This document shows positions 1-11,100 of a stretch of DNA of 64,000 bases, in pieces. The stretch spans positions 2,232,001 to 2,296,000 of the forward strand of contig CP059070.1 in assembly GCA_017798125.1 (NCBI GenBank). Reading direction: 5' to 3'. Every line of letters begins with the position of its first letter. The first letter of the stretch is position 1. Made by a program: the position numbers and the translations under genes. The stretch comes from Cryomorphaceae bacterium. Its GTDB lineage: Bacteria > Bacteroidota > Bacteroidia > Flavobacteriales > ECT2AJA-044. The notes beneath the pieces are model-generated. The model ran no database searches. It saw only the letters and a list, made by a program, of their open reading frames with translations, and was not told where the DNA came from.

Positions 1-1
1 G

Positions 2-1038
2 TTGCCTCACCTTCTCATGGCTGGTGCCACTGGGCAAGGAAAATCGGTTGGACTCAATGCCATTCTCGTCTCTATACTTTACAAGAAGCATCCATCTCAG
101 GTCAAGTTTGTATTGGTAGACCCGAAGAAGGTGGAACTCACGCTCTTCAATAAGATAGAGCGACACTTCTTGGCCAAACTGCCCGGTGCAGAGGAGCCCA
201 TCATAACAGACACGTCCAAAGTGGTTAATACCGTTAACTCACTCTGTATTGAAATGGATGAGCGCTATGAGCTATTAAAAGAAGCTCAATGCCGAAACAT
301 CAAGGAATACAATAAGAAGTTCATCGAGCGGCGGTTGAACCCGGAGAAAGGACATCGATTCCTACCATATATCGTGTTGGTGATTGATGAGTTTGCCGAC
401 TTGATCATGACCGCTGGCAAGGAGATTGAGACACCAATAGCCAGATTAGCCCAACTGGCCCGGGCGATTGGGATTCATTTGATTGTAGCCACACAAAGAC
501 CATCGGTCAATGTCATTACAGGCATCAATCAAGCCAACTTCCCGGCCAGGATTGCCTTCAGGGTTACATCCAAAATCGACTCCAGAACTATTCTTGACGC
601 TGGGGTGCCGACCAATTGATCGGTCGGGGTGATATGCTGATGTCCACCGGAAACGATCTTATTCGTCTGCAATGTGCTTTTGTGGACACACCTGAGGTGG
701 AGAAGATTACGGACTTTATTGGTGGCCAGCGCGCCTATCCCGAAGCCCACCTACTTCCAGAGTATGTAGGTGAAGAAGGCGGCGGTGTCGGGGACCTTGA
801 TTTGGACGATCGAGATAGCATGTTTGAAGATGCGGCACGCATTTTGGTTCAACATCAGCAGGGATCAGCCAGTCTCCTGCAACGAAAGTTAAAGCTTGGA
901 TACAACCGAGCTGGTCGTATCGTTGATCAACTCGAAGCTGCCGGCATCATTGGTCCTTTTGAAGGATCGAAGGCTCGGAAAGTATTGATCCCCGATGAAA
1001 TGGCTCTAGAAGAGCATTTGAGAAAAGAAAAAGAATAG
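2..1038 (+). CDS. ftsK: DNA translocase FtsK, 3' part, interrupted by a frameshift
   Basis: Motor domain and C-terminal winged helix of FtsK/SpoIIIE, the septal ATPase that pumps chromosome ends and activates XerCD at dif. The gene enters from the left edge of the window. Walker A GATGQGKS lies near the start and Walker B VLVIDEFADL near base 375-405; the gamma-type winged helix is around 840-990. The first reading frame stops at 617-619, just after DAG, whereas the family continues DAGGADQLIGRGD; the remainder (LIGRGDML onward) is in another frame starting at 616. Adding one G to the G run at 602-605 restores the family sequence exactly. FtsK is normally essential, so a sequencing or assembly error is more likely than a real pseudogene. 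lolA-like follows after 1 nt. Confidence 0.93.
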
Positions 1039-1039
1039 A

Positions 1040-1690
1040 ATGAAACGAGTTATTGTAATTTTTGCGCTCTTGATGAGTTCTGTGGTTTACGGCCAACAGG
1101 ATCCAGCTGCCAAAGCGCTCTTGGATGAAGTATCGGCTACAACCCGAGGGTATGAGAATATCGATTTGGACTTTTCCTTTTCATTGGTCAACACTTCGGC
1201 CAGTATACCTCCGGCAACGATGGAGGGATCGATCTTGATTCAAGGAGAATCCTATCACCTAGAATTAGAAGGAAACGAGCAAATCAGCGATGGAGAACGC
1301 ATATGGCGCGTGCTTCCCGATGATGAAGTTGTAGAAACCATGGGCGTTGACGACATGGAAGAGGAAGGATTAACCCCTAGTCGCTTACTGACCATGTACG
1401 AATCCGGGTTCAAATACAAGCTCGGCGACAAAAAGGCGTTCCGTGATGGTGAGGTACAGTTGGTGTACTTGTTTCCAGAAAACCCAGAGGCCGTTCCCTA
1501 CAGCAGTGTTGAACTGGCCATTGATGCGGACAAGAAACAGATCATGTACCTCATGGAGAACGGAAAAGATGGTACGGTCACTACGTACGAGATCTTGTCC
1601 TTTGAAACAGATGTGGAGGTTCCTGCAGGGTCCTTTACCTTTGATTCCAACAAGTACCCAGGCTTCGAAGTGATCGACGTCGGGTTCTAA
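1040..1690 (+). CDS. lolA: LolA-like outer-membrane lipoprotein carrier
   Basis: Predicted periplasmic chaperone that moves lipoproteins from the inner to the outer membrane. The 216-residue product starts with a clear signal peptide (MKRVIVIFALLMSSVVYG, then QQ) and continues as a single beta-rich LolA-like domain (SILIQGESYHLELEGNEQ, SDGERIWRVLPDDEVVE). The order ftsK, lolA-like, LptF/G-type permease, ribB is familiar from flavobacterial genomes. It starts 1 nt after ftsK, so translational coupling is likely. The family is assigned from fold-typical motifs and context. Identity as the true LolA rather than a paralogue is an inference, since Bacteroidota often carry several LolA-like proteins. 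Confidence 0.8.
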   Translation: MKRVIVIFALLMSSVVYGQQDPAAKALLDEVSATTRGYENIDLDFSFSLVNTSASIPPATMEGSILIQGESYHLELEGNEQISDGERIWRVLPDDEVVETMGVDDMEEEGLTPSRLLTMYESGFKYKLGDKKAFRDGEVQLVYLFPENPEAVPYSSVELAIDADKKQIMYLMENGKDGTVTTYEILSFETDVEVPAGSFTFDSNKYPGFEVIDVGF

Positions 1691-1705
1691 AACCGGCGCG
1701 CCGAT

Positions 1706-3208
1706 TTGAAAGTCATTTCCAAATTTACGCTCAAGGCTTTTGTTAGCCCTTTTGTGATCTCCTTTCTGGTGATCCTTTTCATCCTGCTCATGCAATTCGT
1801 GTGGAAGTACGTGGATGATCTCGTCGGAAAAGGACTCGAATGGTACGTCATTGCCGAGCTCCTGGTCTATACTTCCGCCAGCTTAGTGCCTCTTGCTCTA
1901 CCCCTTGCCGTTTTACTAGCCAGCATCATGACCTTTGGGCGTATGGGTGAAAACTACGAGCTCGTGGCCTTTAAAAGCTCAGGAGTATCCTTTTTCAGGG
2001 TGATGCGCCCCTTGCTCATTGCCATGTTCTTCTTATCCATCGGCGCGTTTCTCTTCAGTAACTATGTCATACCCTATTCAAACCTGAAAAGCGGTGCTCT
2101 TCTCTGGGACATCACCCGAAGCAAGCCAGCCTTTAACCTGCGTGCCGGTGTTTTTTACAACGGCATTGAAGGATACAGTATTAAGGTGGCCTCAAAAGGC
2201 GGTGATAATGGCAACTTGCTCCAGGATGTCCTGATCTATGACCATACAGCCAATCGAGGTAATGTCAAGGTCATCAGCGCCAAAAGTGGTGAGATGCTCA
2301 TTGATGAAGAGGCGAATACCATGACCTTGGAGCTCTATGAAGGCTTCAGTTATGAGGAGATGAACCCCGAGAATCGCCAGAAAAGAAAGAACTACCCCCT
2401 ACTTCGCTCCCATTTCAGCAAAGAGGTCATTCGCTTTGACCTCAGTAATTTCAAGATGAAACGGACTGATGAAGGTCTGTTCAAAAACAACTACAAAATG
2501 TTGAAGTTCGACCAGTTGACTCAGGCTATTGACAGCTTGCAAGGTCAATTGGACGATGAAGAAGAGAACTTCAAGGAGCGTTTGGCTGTGCGGTACAACT
2601 ACAACCCTCCCACCAAGGAAGGTGGTGTCAAGACCACCTCAAAAAAGAAGGTGTCCAATGACCCCGCAGTTCTGGACACTGTACCTGGGGACTTTCTGTT
2701 GGAGAACTACGGCATTCCCGAGCAACTGCGCATCATCCAAACCGCTACGGTCGCCGCACGAAACTCAAAGGCATACGTCTATTCCTACATCGGAGATTTT
2801 CGCAATAAGAATCGATGGATCGTCAAGCACAAACTGGAAACCCACAAGAAGTTTACCCTCAGTTTCGCAGTCATCTTTCTATTTCTCGTGGGCGCTCCAC
2901 TCGGCAGCATTATTCGCAAAGGTGGAATGGGGCTTCCGGTCGTTGTAGCGGTCCTGATCTTCCTTTTCTACCACATTGTTTCCACTACGGCTGAAAAGCT
3001 CGGAAAAGACTTTGTCCTCACACCTTTCGGCGCGATGTGGCTCTCCAGCATGATCCTATTCCCCGTAGGAGTCTGGTTGACTTACAAATCCACTACGGAC
3101 TCAGCCCTTTTCAACGCCGATCGCTATTGGCAACCCATTGAGAACTTTTTCCGCAGCATCTTCCAACGCAAAAAACGCCGCCGTGCGCATTCTTCAACTG
3201 ACGCATAA
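1706..3208 (+). CDS. LptF/LptG (YjgP/YjgQ) family permease
   Basis: Inner-membrane permease of the LPS export ABC transporter family that extracts LPS and feeds it to the Lpt bridge. The 500-residue protein shows the expected topology: transmembrane segments in the first ~120 residues, a large soluble region (~130-390) and three membrane segments at ~395-465. The start is a TTG at 1706, which gives the usual short N-terminus before the first helix (LKVISKFTLKAFVSPFV). The periplasmic part contains a long charged stretch (residues ~270-320). LptF and LptG cannot be separated from sequence alone. Its 3' end overlaps the next gene by about 26 nt. Confidence 0.85.
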   Translation: MKVISKFTLKAFVSPFVISFLVILFILLMQFVWKYVDDLVGKGLEWYVIAELLVYTSASLVPLALPLAVLLASIMTFGRMGENYELVAFKSSGVSFFRVMRPLLIAMFFLSIGAFLFSNYVIPYSNLKSGALLWDITRSKPAFNLRAGVFYNGIEGYSIKVASKGGDNGNLLQDVLIYDHTANRGNVKVISAKSGEMLIDEEANTMTLELYEGFSYEEMNPENRQKRKNYPLLRSHFSKEVIRFDLSNFKMKRTDEGLFKNNYKMLKFDQLTQAIDSLQGQLDDEEENFKERLAVRYNYNPPTKEGGVKTTSKKKVSNDPAVLDTVPGDFLLENYGIPEQLRIIQTATVAARNSKAYVYSYIGDFRNKNRWIVKHKLETHKKFTLSFAVIFLFLVGAPLGSIIRKGGMGLPVVVAVLIFLFYHIVSTTAEKLGKDFVLTPFGAMWLSSMILFPVGVWLTYKSTTDSALFNADRYWQPIENFFRSIFQRKKRRRAHSSTDA

Positions 3209-4364
3209 ACCGGCCTACCCACCCGTGGATGGTGGTTGCATTGCCATGCAAAAGGTAATGGAAGGATTTCTGCGCCTACGGCGCGATGTCGATGTCCTCA
3301 CCCTGAGCACCTTCAAGCACCCCTACAGCCCCTCTGCCTACCCGTCGAAGGATGGATTGAGGGTCTTTTCCGCAGACATAGACTTGCGTATGAAGGCCTT
3401 GGACGCACTGAAGAACCTTGCCCGCCGTGAGAGTTATATCATGGAACGCTTTGAAGACAATCGCGTCCGGGAACAACTCAATAATCTTCTTTCCCAGAAG
3501 AATTACGAAGTCATATGGATTGAAAGTATTTTCTGGCTCCCCTACCTAGACCAACTGCAGGGAGCTGGAGTTCCATTGGTTCTTAGAAGCCACAATATTG
3601 AGCATCGAATTTGGCGGGAGTTGGCTTTCAAAGCTGGATTCCCAAGATCTGCCTATTTAAGGCTACTATCGCGCCGTTTGGGGCGTGAGGAGCGTATGAT
3701 GTGGAATGGTGTAGAACAGATTTACTCCATTAGTCCTGAGGATCAAACCATCATCGAGCGCGAGACCAACACACCAGTATTCAATCTTCCCATGTCCGTT
3801 TCGGCCAATGACATCGCCGCACAACCTTCGAAGCCTTTTGAATGCCATCATCTAGGCGCTATGGACTGGATTCCTAACCAAGAAGGAATGCGTTGGTTCT
3901 TGGACGAGGTGTGGCCCTTGGTTCGGCGCAAAGAGGCTCAATCCATCTTCCACCTGGGAGGTCGAAGGATGACCCCAGAATTCCTGAACTGGAAAGCACC
4001 TGGCGTTCACGTTCACGGAGAAGTGGATGAACCCACAAAGTTTCGGGCGGATCATGGCGTCCTGGTTGTGCCGCTCTTCAGCGGTTCGGGGCTGCGCATC
4101 AAGATTCTCGAAGCTCTGAGTGAGGGCATTCCCGTTCTCGCAACACCGAAGGCGGTAGAGGGCCTTCCGAACCTGGAACAGAGTGGTATTATGGTCAGTG
4201 ATGAGCCTCGTATGTGGGTGAAATACCTCGTAGAGCTCTGGCATCGGCCCGTGGAGGGCCAAAAAATCGCTCAAAAAGGAATGGACTACGTTCAACACCA
4301 TTTCGGTGAGCCCGCAGTCGATGAACTTCTATCGCGTGGATTAGCGGTCTTAGATAAACCTTGA
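3183..4364 (+). CDS. Family 4-type glycosyltransferase
   Basis: Predicted sugar transferase of the GT-B fold. The N-terminal half opens with a glycine-rich loop (PAYPPVDGGCIAMQKV) and the C-terminal half has the GT4 nucleotide-sugar signature (PLFSGSGLRIKILEALSEGIPVLAT). I place the start at the GTG at 3183 (VRILQLTHKPAYPP), because the open frame upstream to 3138 lies wholly inside the preceding permease gene and reads as low-complexity sequence. The product is then 393 residues. The acceptor is unknown; location next to an Lpt-type permease suggests an envelope polysaccharide role (inference). Two copies of the CATC/GATG hairpin element lie inside this gene (3272-3288 and 4242-4260). Confidence 0.8.
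   Translation: MRILQLTHKPAYPPVDGGCIAMQKVMEGFLRLRRDVDVLTLSTFKHPYSPSAYPSKDGLRVFSADIDLRMKALDALKNLARRESYIMERFEDNRVREQLNNLLSQKNYEVIWIESIFWLPYLDQLQGAGVPLVLRSHNIEHRIWRELAFKAGFPRSAYLRLLSRRLGREERMMWNGVEQIYSISPEDQTIIERETNTPVFNLPMSVSANDIAAQPSKPFECHHLGAMDWIPNQEGMRWFLDEVWPLVRRKEAQSIFHLGGRRMTPEFLNWKAPGVHVHGEVDEPTKFRADHGVLVVPLFSGSGLRIKILEALSEGIPVLATPKAVEGLPNLEQSGIMVSDEPRMWVKYLVELWHRPVEGQKIAQKGMDYVQHHFGEPAVDELLSRGLAVLDKP
3272..3288 (+). repeat. Hairpin-GATG element, copy A
   Basis: GCGCC-TAC-GGCGC-GATG, perfect 5-bp stem. Inside the glycosyltransferase gene, sense strand. Confidence 0.8.
4242..4260 (-). repeat. Hairpin-GATG element, copy B
   Basis: GGCCC-TCCAC-GGGCC-GATG on the minus strand. Same stem as copies C, E and J but a 5-nt loop. 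Second copy in the same glycosyltransferase gene, antisense. Confidence 0.75.
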
Positions 4365-4379
4365 ACCCCTCATTTTGGT

Positions 4380-4387
4380 TACTTTTG
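4380..4387 (+). promoter_or_regulatory. TAnnTTTG -7 box for ribB
   Basis: TACTTTTG followed by CG, 18 nt before the ribB ATG, matches the Bacteroidota -7 consensus TAnnTTTG. A TTG at 4361-4363 could be the -33 element, although the 16-nt spacing is slightly short. The predicted leader is about 12-14 nt. Confidence 0.5.
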
Positions 4388-4405
4388 CGACGCTAATTTT
4401 GGGAT

Positions 4406-5509
4406 ATGTCGCATTTGCTCGATACGGTCGAAGAGGCCATTGAAGATATTCGGAACGGAAAGGTCATCATTGTCGTGGACGATGAGGATCGAGAAAACGA
4501 AGGTGATTTTGTTGCCGCTGCCGAAAAAGTTACACCAGAGATGATCAATTTCATGGCCGTTCATGGTCGTGGTTTGATCTGTACCCCTCTTCTCGAGGAG
4601 CGTTGTGAAGAGCTCGAATTGGAGCTTATGGTCGGAAAGAATACGGCCTTGCACGAGACGCCATTTACGGTTTCCGTGGATTTGAATGGACACGGGGTGA
4701 CGACGGGCATTAGTGCATCGGACCGTGCGAAGACGATTCAAGCCTTGGTGGATCCCAATACAAAACCGGAAGACCTTGGACGTCCAGGGCATATTTTCCC
4801 CTTGAAAGCCAAGGCCGGTGGCGTACTGCGCCGCACGGGCCACACGGAAGCTTCCGTTGACTTGGCGCGGATGGCGGGATTGGAGCCTGCCGGGGTCATT
4901 GTGGAGATCATGAACGAGGACGGGACCATGGCTCGCTTGCCACAGCTGCGCGAAATTGCTGATAAATGGGACCTCAAACTCATCTCCATCGAAGACTTGA
5001 TTGCCTATCGTCTCAACAACGAGTCTCTGATTAACAAGCGCGAGAGCTTCGAGATGGAGACCGCTCATGGGACATTTCAGTTGACCGCTTACGAGCAGCG
5101 CACCAACGGACAGATTCACATCGCGCTCTCCAAAGGAACCTGGACCGATGATGAAGCTGTATTGGTTCGCATGCACAGCTCCACCGTGAAAAACGATTTG
5201 CTCGAGGTATTGACCAAAGGCGGGCTTCCTGATTTGAACTCGTCTATGCAGCAAATCGCTGAAGCCGGAAAAGGGGTCATCGTTTACCTGAATATGGAGG
5301 GTCTAGGAGCCAACATCTTGGACACCCTTCGCAAAATGAAGGAAAGCACTTCCACTCCCCCACGACGCGATGCCCGGGACTTTGGGGTCGGTGCCCAAAT
5401 ACTTCGGTCCTTGGGCGTTTCCAAGATCAACTTGCTCACCAACCATCCGAGCAAACGCATTGGTCTAGTGGGTTACGGACTGGAGATTGTCGACAACACG
5501 GCTCTCTAA
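4406..5509 (+). CDS. ribB: 3,4-dihydroxy-2-butanone-4-phosphate synthase with degenerate GTP cyclohydrolase II domain
   Basis: Riboflavin pathway enzyme making the four-carbon precursor from ribulose 5-phosphate. The N-terminal ~200 residues are a textbook Rib[12 protein letters not shown] acidic metal loop, [16 protein letters not shown] and GHTEASVDL. The C-terminal ~160 residues align in layout with GTP cyclohydrolase II (VLVRMHS, then [11 protein letters not shown], then a [18 protein letters not shown] region), but there is no cysteine anywhere in this half, so the three zinc ligands and the CDCG loop are missing. The RibA activity is therefore probably lost and a separate ribA is expected elsewhere. 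At 367 residues the length equals bifunctional RibBA. It is preceded by a good -7 box. Confidence 0.92.
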   Translation: MSHLLDTVEEAIEDIRNGKVIIVVDDEDRENEGDFVAAAEKVTPEMINFMAVHGRGLICTPLLEERCEELELELMVGKNTALHETPFTVSVDLNGHGVTTGISASDRAKTIQALVDPNTKPEDLGRPGHIFPLKAKAGGVLRRTGHTEASVDLARMAGLEPAGVIVEIMNEDGTMARLPQLREIADKWDLKLISIEDLIAYRLNNESLINKRESFEMETAHGTFQLTAYEQRTNGQIHIALSKGTWTDDEAVLVRMHSSTVKNDLLEVLTKGGLPDLNSSMQQIAEAGKGVIVYLNMEGLGANILDTLRKMKESTSTPPRRDARDFGVGAQILRSLGVSKINLLTNHPSKRIGLVGYGLEIVDNTAL

Positions 5510-5515
5510 ATAAAA

Positions 5516-5541
5516 AAGCCGACCCTGTATTGGATCGGCTT
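5516..5541 (-). terminator. Intrinsic terminator of katG
   Basis: Inverted repeat AAGCCGA / TCGGCTT with a 12-nt loop. Read on the minus strand it is followed by a T-rich run (TTTTTTATTT), so it best terminates katG, 26 nt after its stop codon. It may also act weakly on ribB transcripts from the other side. Confidence 0.75.
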
Positions 5542-5566
5542 AATCACTTATTTACTTGGGTACTTT

Positions 5567-7958
<2,392 letters not shown>

Positions 7959-8112
7959 AAACGATAATCTCGATACAACAATTGATGATGTCTATAAAGA
8001 TAGCTTTCATCAATACTTCCCTTCTTTACCTGAGTTTCGTGGGTACGCCTAAGTCAACTAGCTGGACTGCTGTATGTTCATGGCATTGAAGACCAGCGAA
8101 GGCCGGCCATTG

Positions 8113-8129
8113 CATCGGCCCGTAGGGCC
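8113..8129 (-). repeat. Hairpin-GATG element, copy C
   Basis: GGCCC-TAC-GGGCC-GATG on the minus strand, between genes, 6 nt after the tamB stop codon. No T run follows, so it is not a normal terminator. Confidence 0.8.
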
Positions 8130-8134
8130 AAAGA

Positions 8135-11100
8135 CTATTCCTGATCCTTCTTATTTCCGGTTATGGCTCGCCAGAAATCTTCGAAGTTCTCGAAGTCCGC
8201 AGTATAAACGAAGCCTACCCCCTGCATATACTGATATTGCTGGGAAAGGGGGTCGTTCTGATCGGAACGGTTGAAGGCCTTCACGCGGAATCGCCCGTCT
8301 TTACTGACTTTTACTTCGACCTCTACATCTCCAACCAAGTTGGAGGTATTCTCTCCTCCTTCCAGGGGCACGCCAATGTTGCTGTTCAGCAATACCCGAT
8401 CATTGAAGAGCTGGGTGGTCAAGGCCACCTCTACCTGCTCGCTGTTTAAGTCATTACCCGCTTCGTAATTCACTCCCACATCGACATTCTCATTGATTCC
8501 GGAGATCCAGCGCGAAAGCTGATTGGAGAGCATTTCTGTGGTATTGGCCGTCAGTCCTTGGTTCAGAAGATTGCCATTGTTGGCCGTGGTTGACGTTTCC
8601 GGGGTTATAAAGGATCCCATGACCAAAAGTGAGATCACCTGCCGGTTGAGCTCGTTGTCGTCCCGGGTCACCACCAATTGCACTTCCTCTTGAAGGGCAG
8701 AATTGGCGTTGGGCAAGCGAATACCAAAGTCAATGTTGGGCTTCATCAATCGGTTGGTCAATTCCATATCGACCTCTACAGGGCGCCTACGGCGCGATGA
8801 ATCGCTTACTTCCAGTGGTTTCAAACTGGCCCGAGTTGGGTAGCTCGCGGTCAAGTTGATTTCTGCGTCATAGGGATCGCCGGTCCATTTCAGAGTGCCG
8901 CCTCTTTGGATGTTGAATCGCTTACTAAATAGGTTTTGCAGGGTGAAGAGGTAAGTACCGCTGTAGATGGTATAGTCTCCGGTCATCGTCATGCTGCCAT
9001 CTTCAGCCAGTCGAATACTAAAAGCCCCTACACCGCTTCCCTTCAGGATATCCCCCACCGTTTCGTCGAAGATCAACTCCACTTCAACACCTTCTTTGAT
9101 CTCGACATCAAAGTTCATTTCATAACCTGCCTCTCGACTTTTTCGTACTCCAGTCGCCTCAGCCTTGTACGAAGTCACGGACTTATCCACAAAACTGATG
9201 AAGCTGTGCTCGCTCACACTGCTGGCTCCTCCCAGAGGTAGGGCGAACTCTGTTCCGTCTTCAGCCGCAGCATCAATGTTGATTTTCATGCGATTCAGAG
9301 GGCCCAAAACGGCCAGCTCTCCAGTGCCGAAGGCCGTTCCGTAGTAATAGTCTCCAACCTCTGTGTCTAGGACGAGTGTTGAATCTACATTGACGTGCAA
9401 GTCAAAGGACCAATTGCGCAATCCGCGATGTAGGATGGCTCCACTGACCTCTCCCGGTGTTTGGTATTTATTATCCCTGAACTTGAAGTCTTTGAAATCT
9501 ATACTGCGTTCATTGAATTCGACGCGCGGTACGCCATCAACGCTATAGTCTACCTGAGTTTGAGGCACAGTGAATCCTACCTTGCGCAAATCCGCCCAGC
9601 CCATAAGGGACATTTCGCGTCCTTCTATGATCAGTTCCAATTCGGCATCCAAGGCACCACGAAGGTTTGTCAAATAGGCCTCCGTGTATTGACTTGCAGC
9701 ATCGACCCGCATCTTGTCCAGATTCATTCGGAGTTGAACACGATCATGCTCATTCCCTGGAAAATATGCTCCGCTCACATCGAGCGCATGGAGCTCACCT
9801 CGGTAGATATCCGCCTTGAGGGCAAAAGCATTCATTTCATCATCCCAATTCATACCCGCACTAAAGCGACCTACAAAATTGTCGTTCAAGGCCAGGCTGT
9901 CAATCGAGATATCCCCGACTACGTTGAATTCATCGTAGACGTCAAGCAAACGAACGGAACCGTCAATACCACCGTGAAGCTGGGTATTTTCGTCGTCAAT
10001 GACTGGGTATAGATACTCAATGCGGAGTCCGTCAAAGGTCAAGTCTAATGATTTCCGAGAATCCTCGGACAGGAATCCCTCGATGCCCAAAGACTGATCC
10101 AAGTGTTCGAAACGAAGGTCTCGGAATTCAACCTCTTTCCCTCTAGCCACAATTCGATTTCCCTTGGGGATGACAATGGTATCTCCTAAATAAAGCAGTT
10201 CTGAGGTGTCAAATCCAGCAGCCCAAGCAGTAGAGTCGATATAGGTGAAATAAGGATGTAGGGAACCGGCAAAAGTACTACTGTCCTTGTATACCCAGTA
10301 AATATCAAAGAAGCTAGAATCCCTTCGCGTGTCATTGGTGACGAGCAAGGTGTCTATTTGCGAGCCATCCGCTAGCTCCAAATAATCCGCTTGAAGCTGA
10401 CTGTTGAACTTCACGCCATTTCCTTCAATGGTCAAAAGAGGCTTTTGAATTCGATAGTCTTCATAGTCCAAACCTGGGGCATCCAAGTTTAAGGCGATAC
10501 TGTTTTTCTGATCGTCATAGCTTCCGAAAATCTTGGTTCCGGTTTCAATGCTCAGTTCAGGAATAAAGAGCTCAGTTATGGGGAGTGTATTGTATAGAGT
10601 GAACTCGTAGGTCAGCCGTTGGTGATCTGTCGCAGGAACGGCATCAACACCTTCTATGTACTGTCGGAAGTGGTTTTGAAGACTTCCAATTAAAGAGCTT
10701 ACGGTAAAGTCGCCTTCCGCATTTCCCTTCATTAGATCACTGTCTATGGATAAGGACCGGGCTCCATCTTCGAATTGGGAGGACACGTCCATGTACCCTA
10801 CATAATAGACGCTTTGTTCCGTTTCATACAAGGTTTGGGCAATGTTGAGCGTACCGTCGGCATCGTCCAAGCCGACACCCGTAAACGCAGCCTCAATCTT
10901 AGTGCTCAAGTAGGCCACACTGTCCGACACAACGCCCAGCGCAAAGAGATCGGCTGTTTGCACGTCCAAATCAAAATATAAATCCGGACGCTCCTTTCGG
11001 ATGTCTACAGATCCATCAAAATCGGCCGTAAGCTTCGGATCGCGAATTACAAACTCACCTTCAAAGAGGCCTTGAGTTAAGTGTCCTACGAGCTGGGCAT

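Noticed and set aside
4379-5254. A 291-codon antisense open frame opposite ribB.
   Set aside because: The plus strand encodes an unmistakable RibB and the antisense product has no family features.
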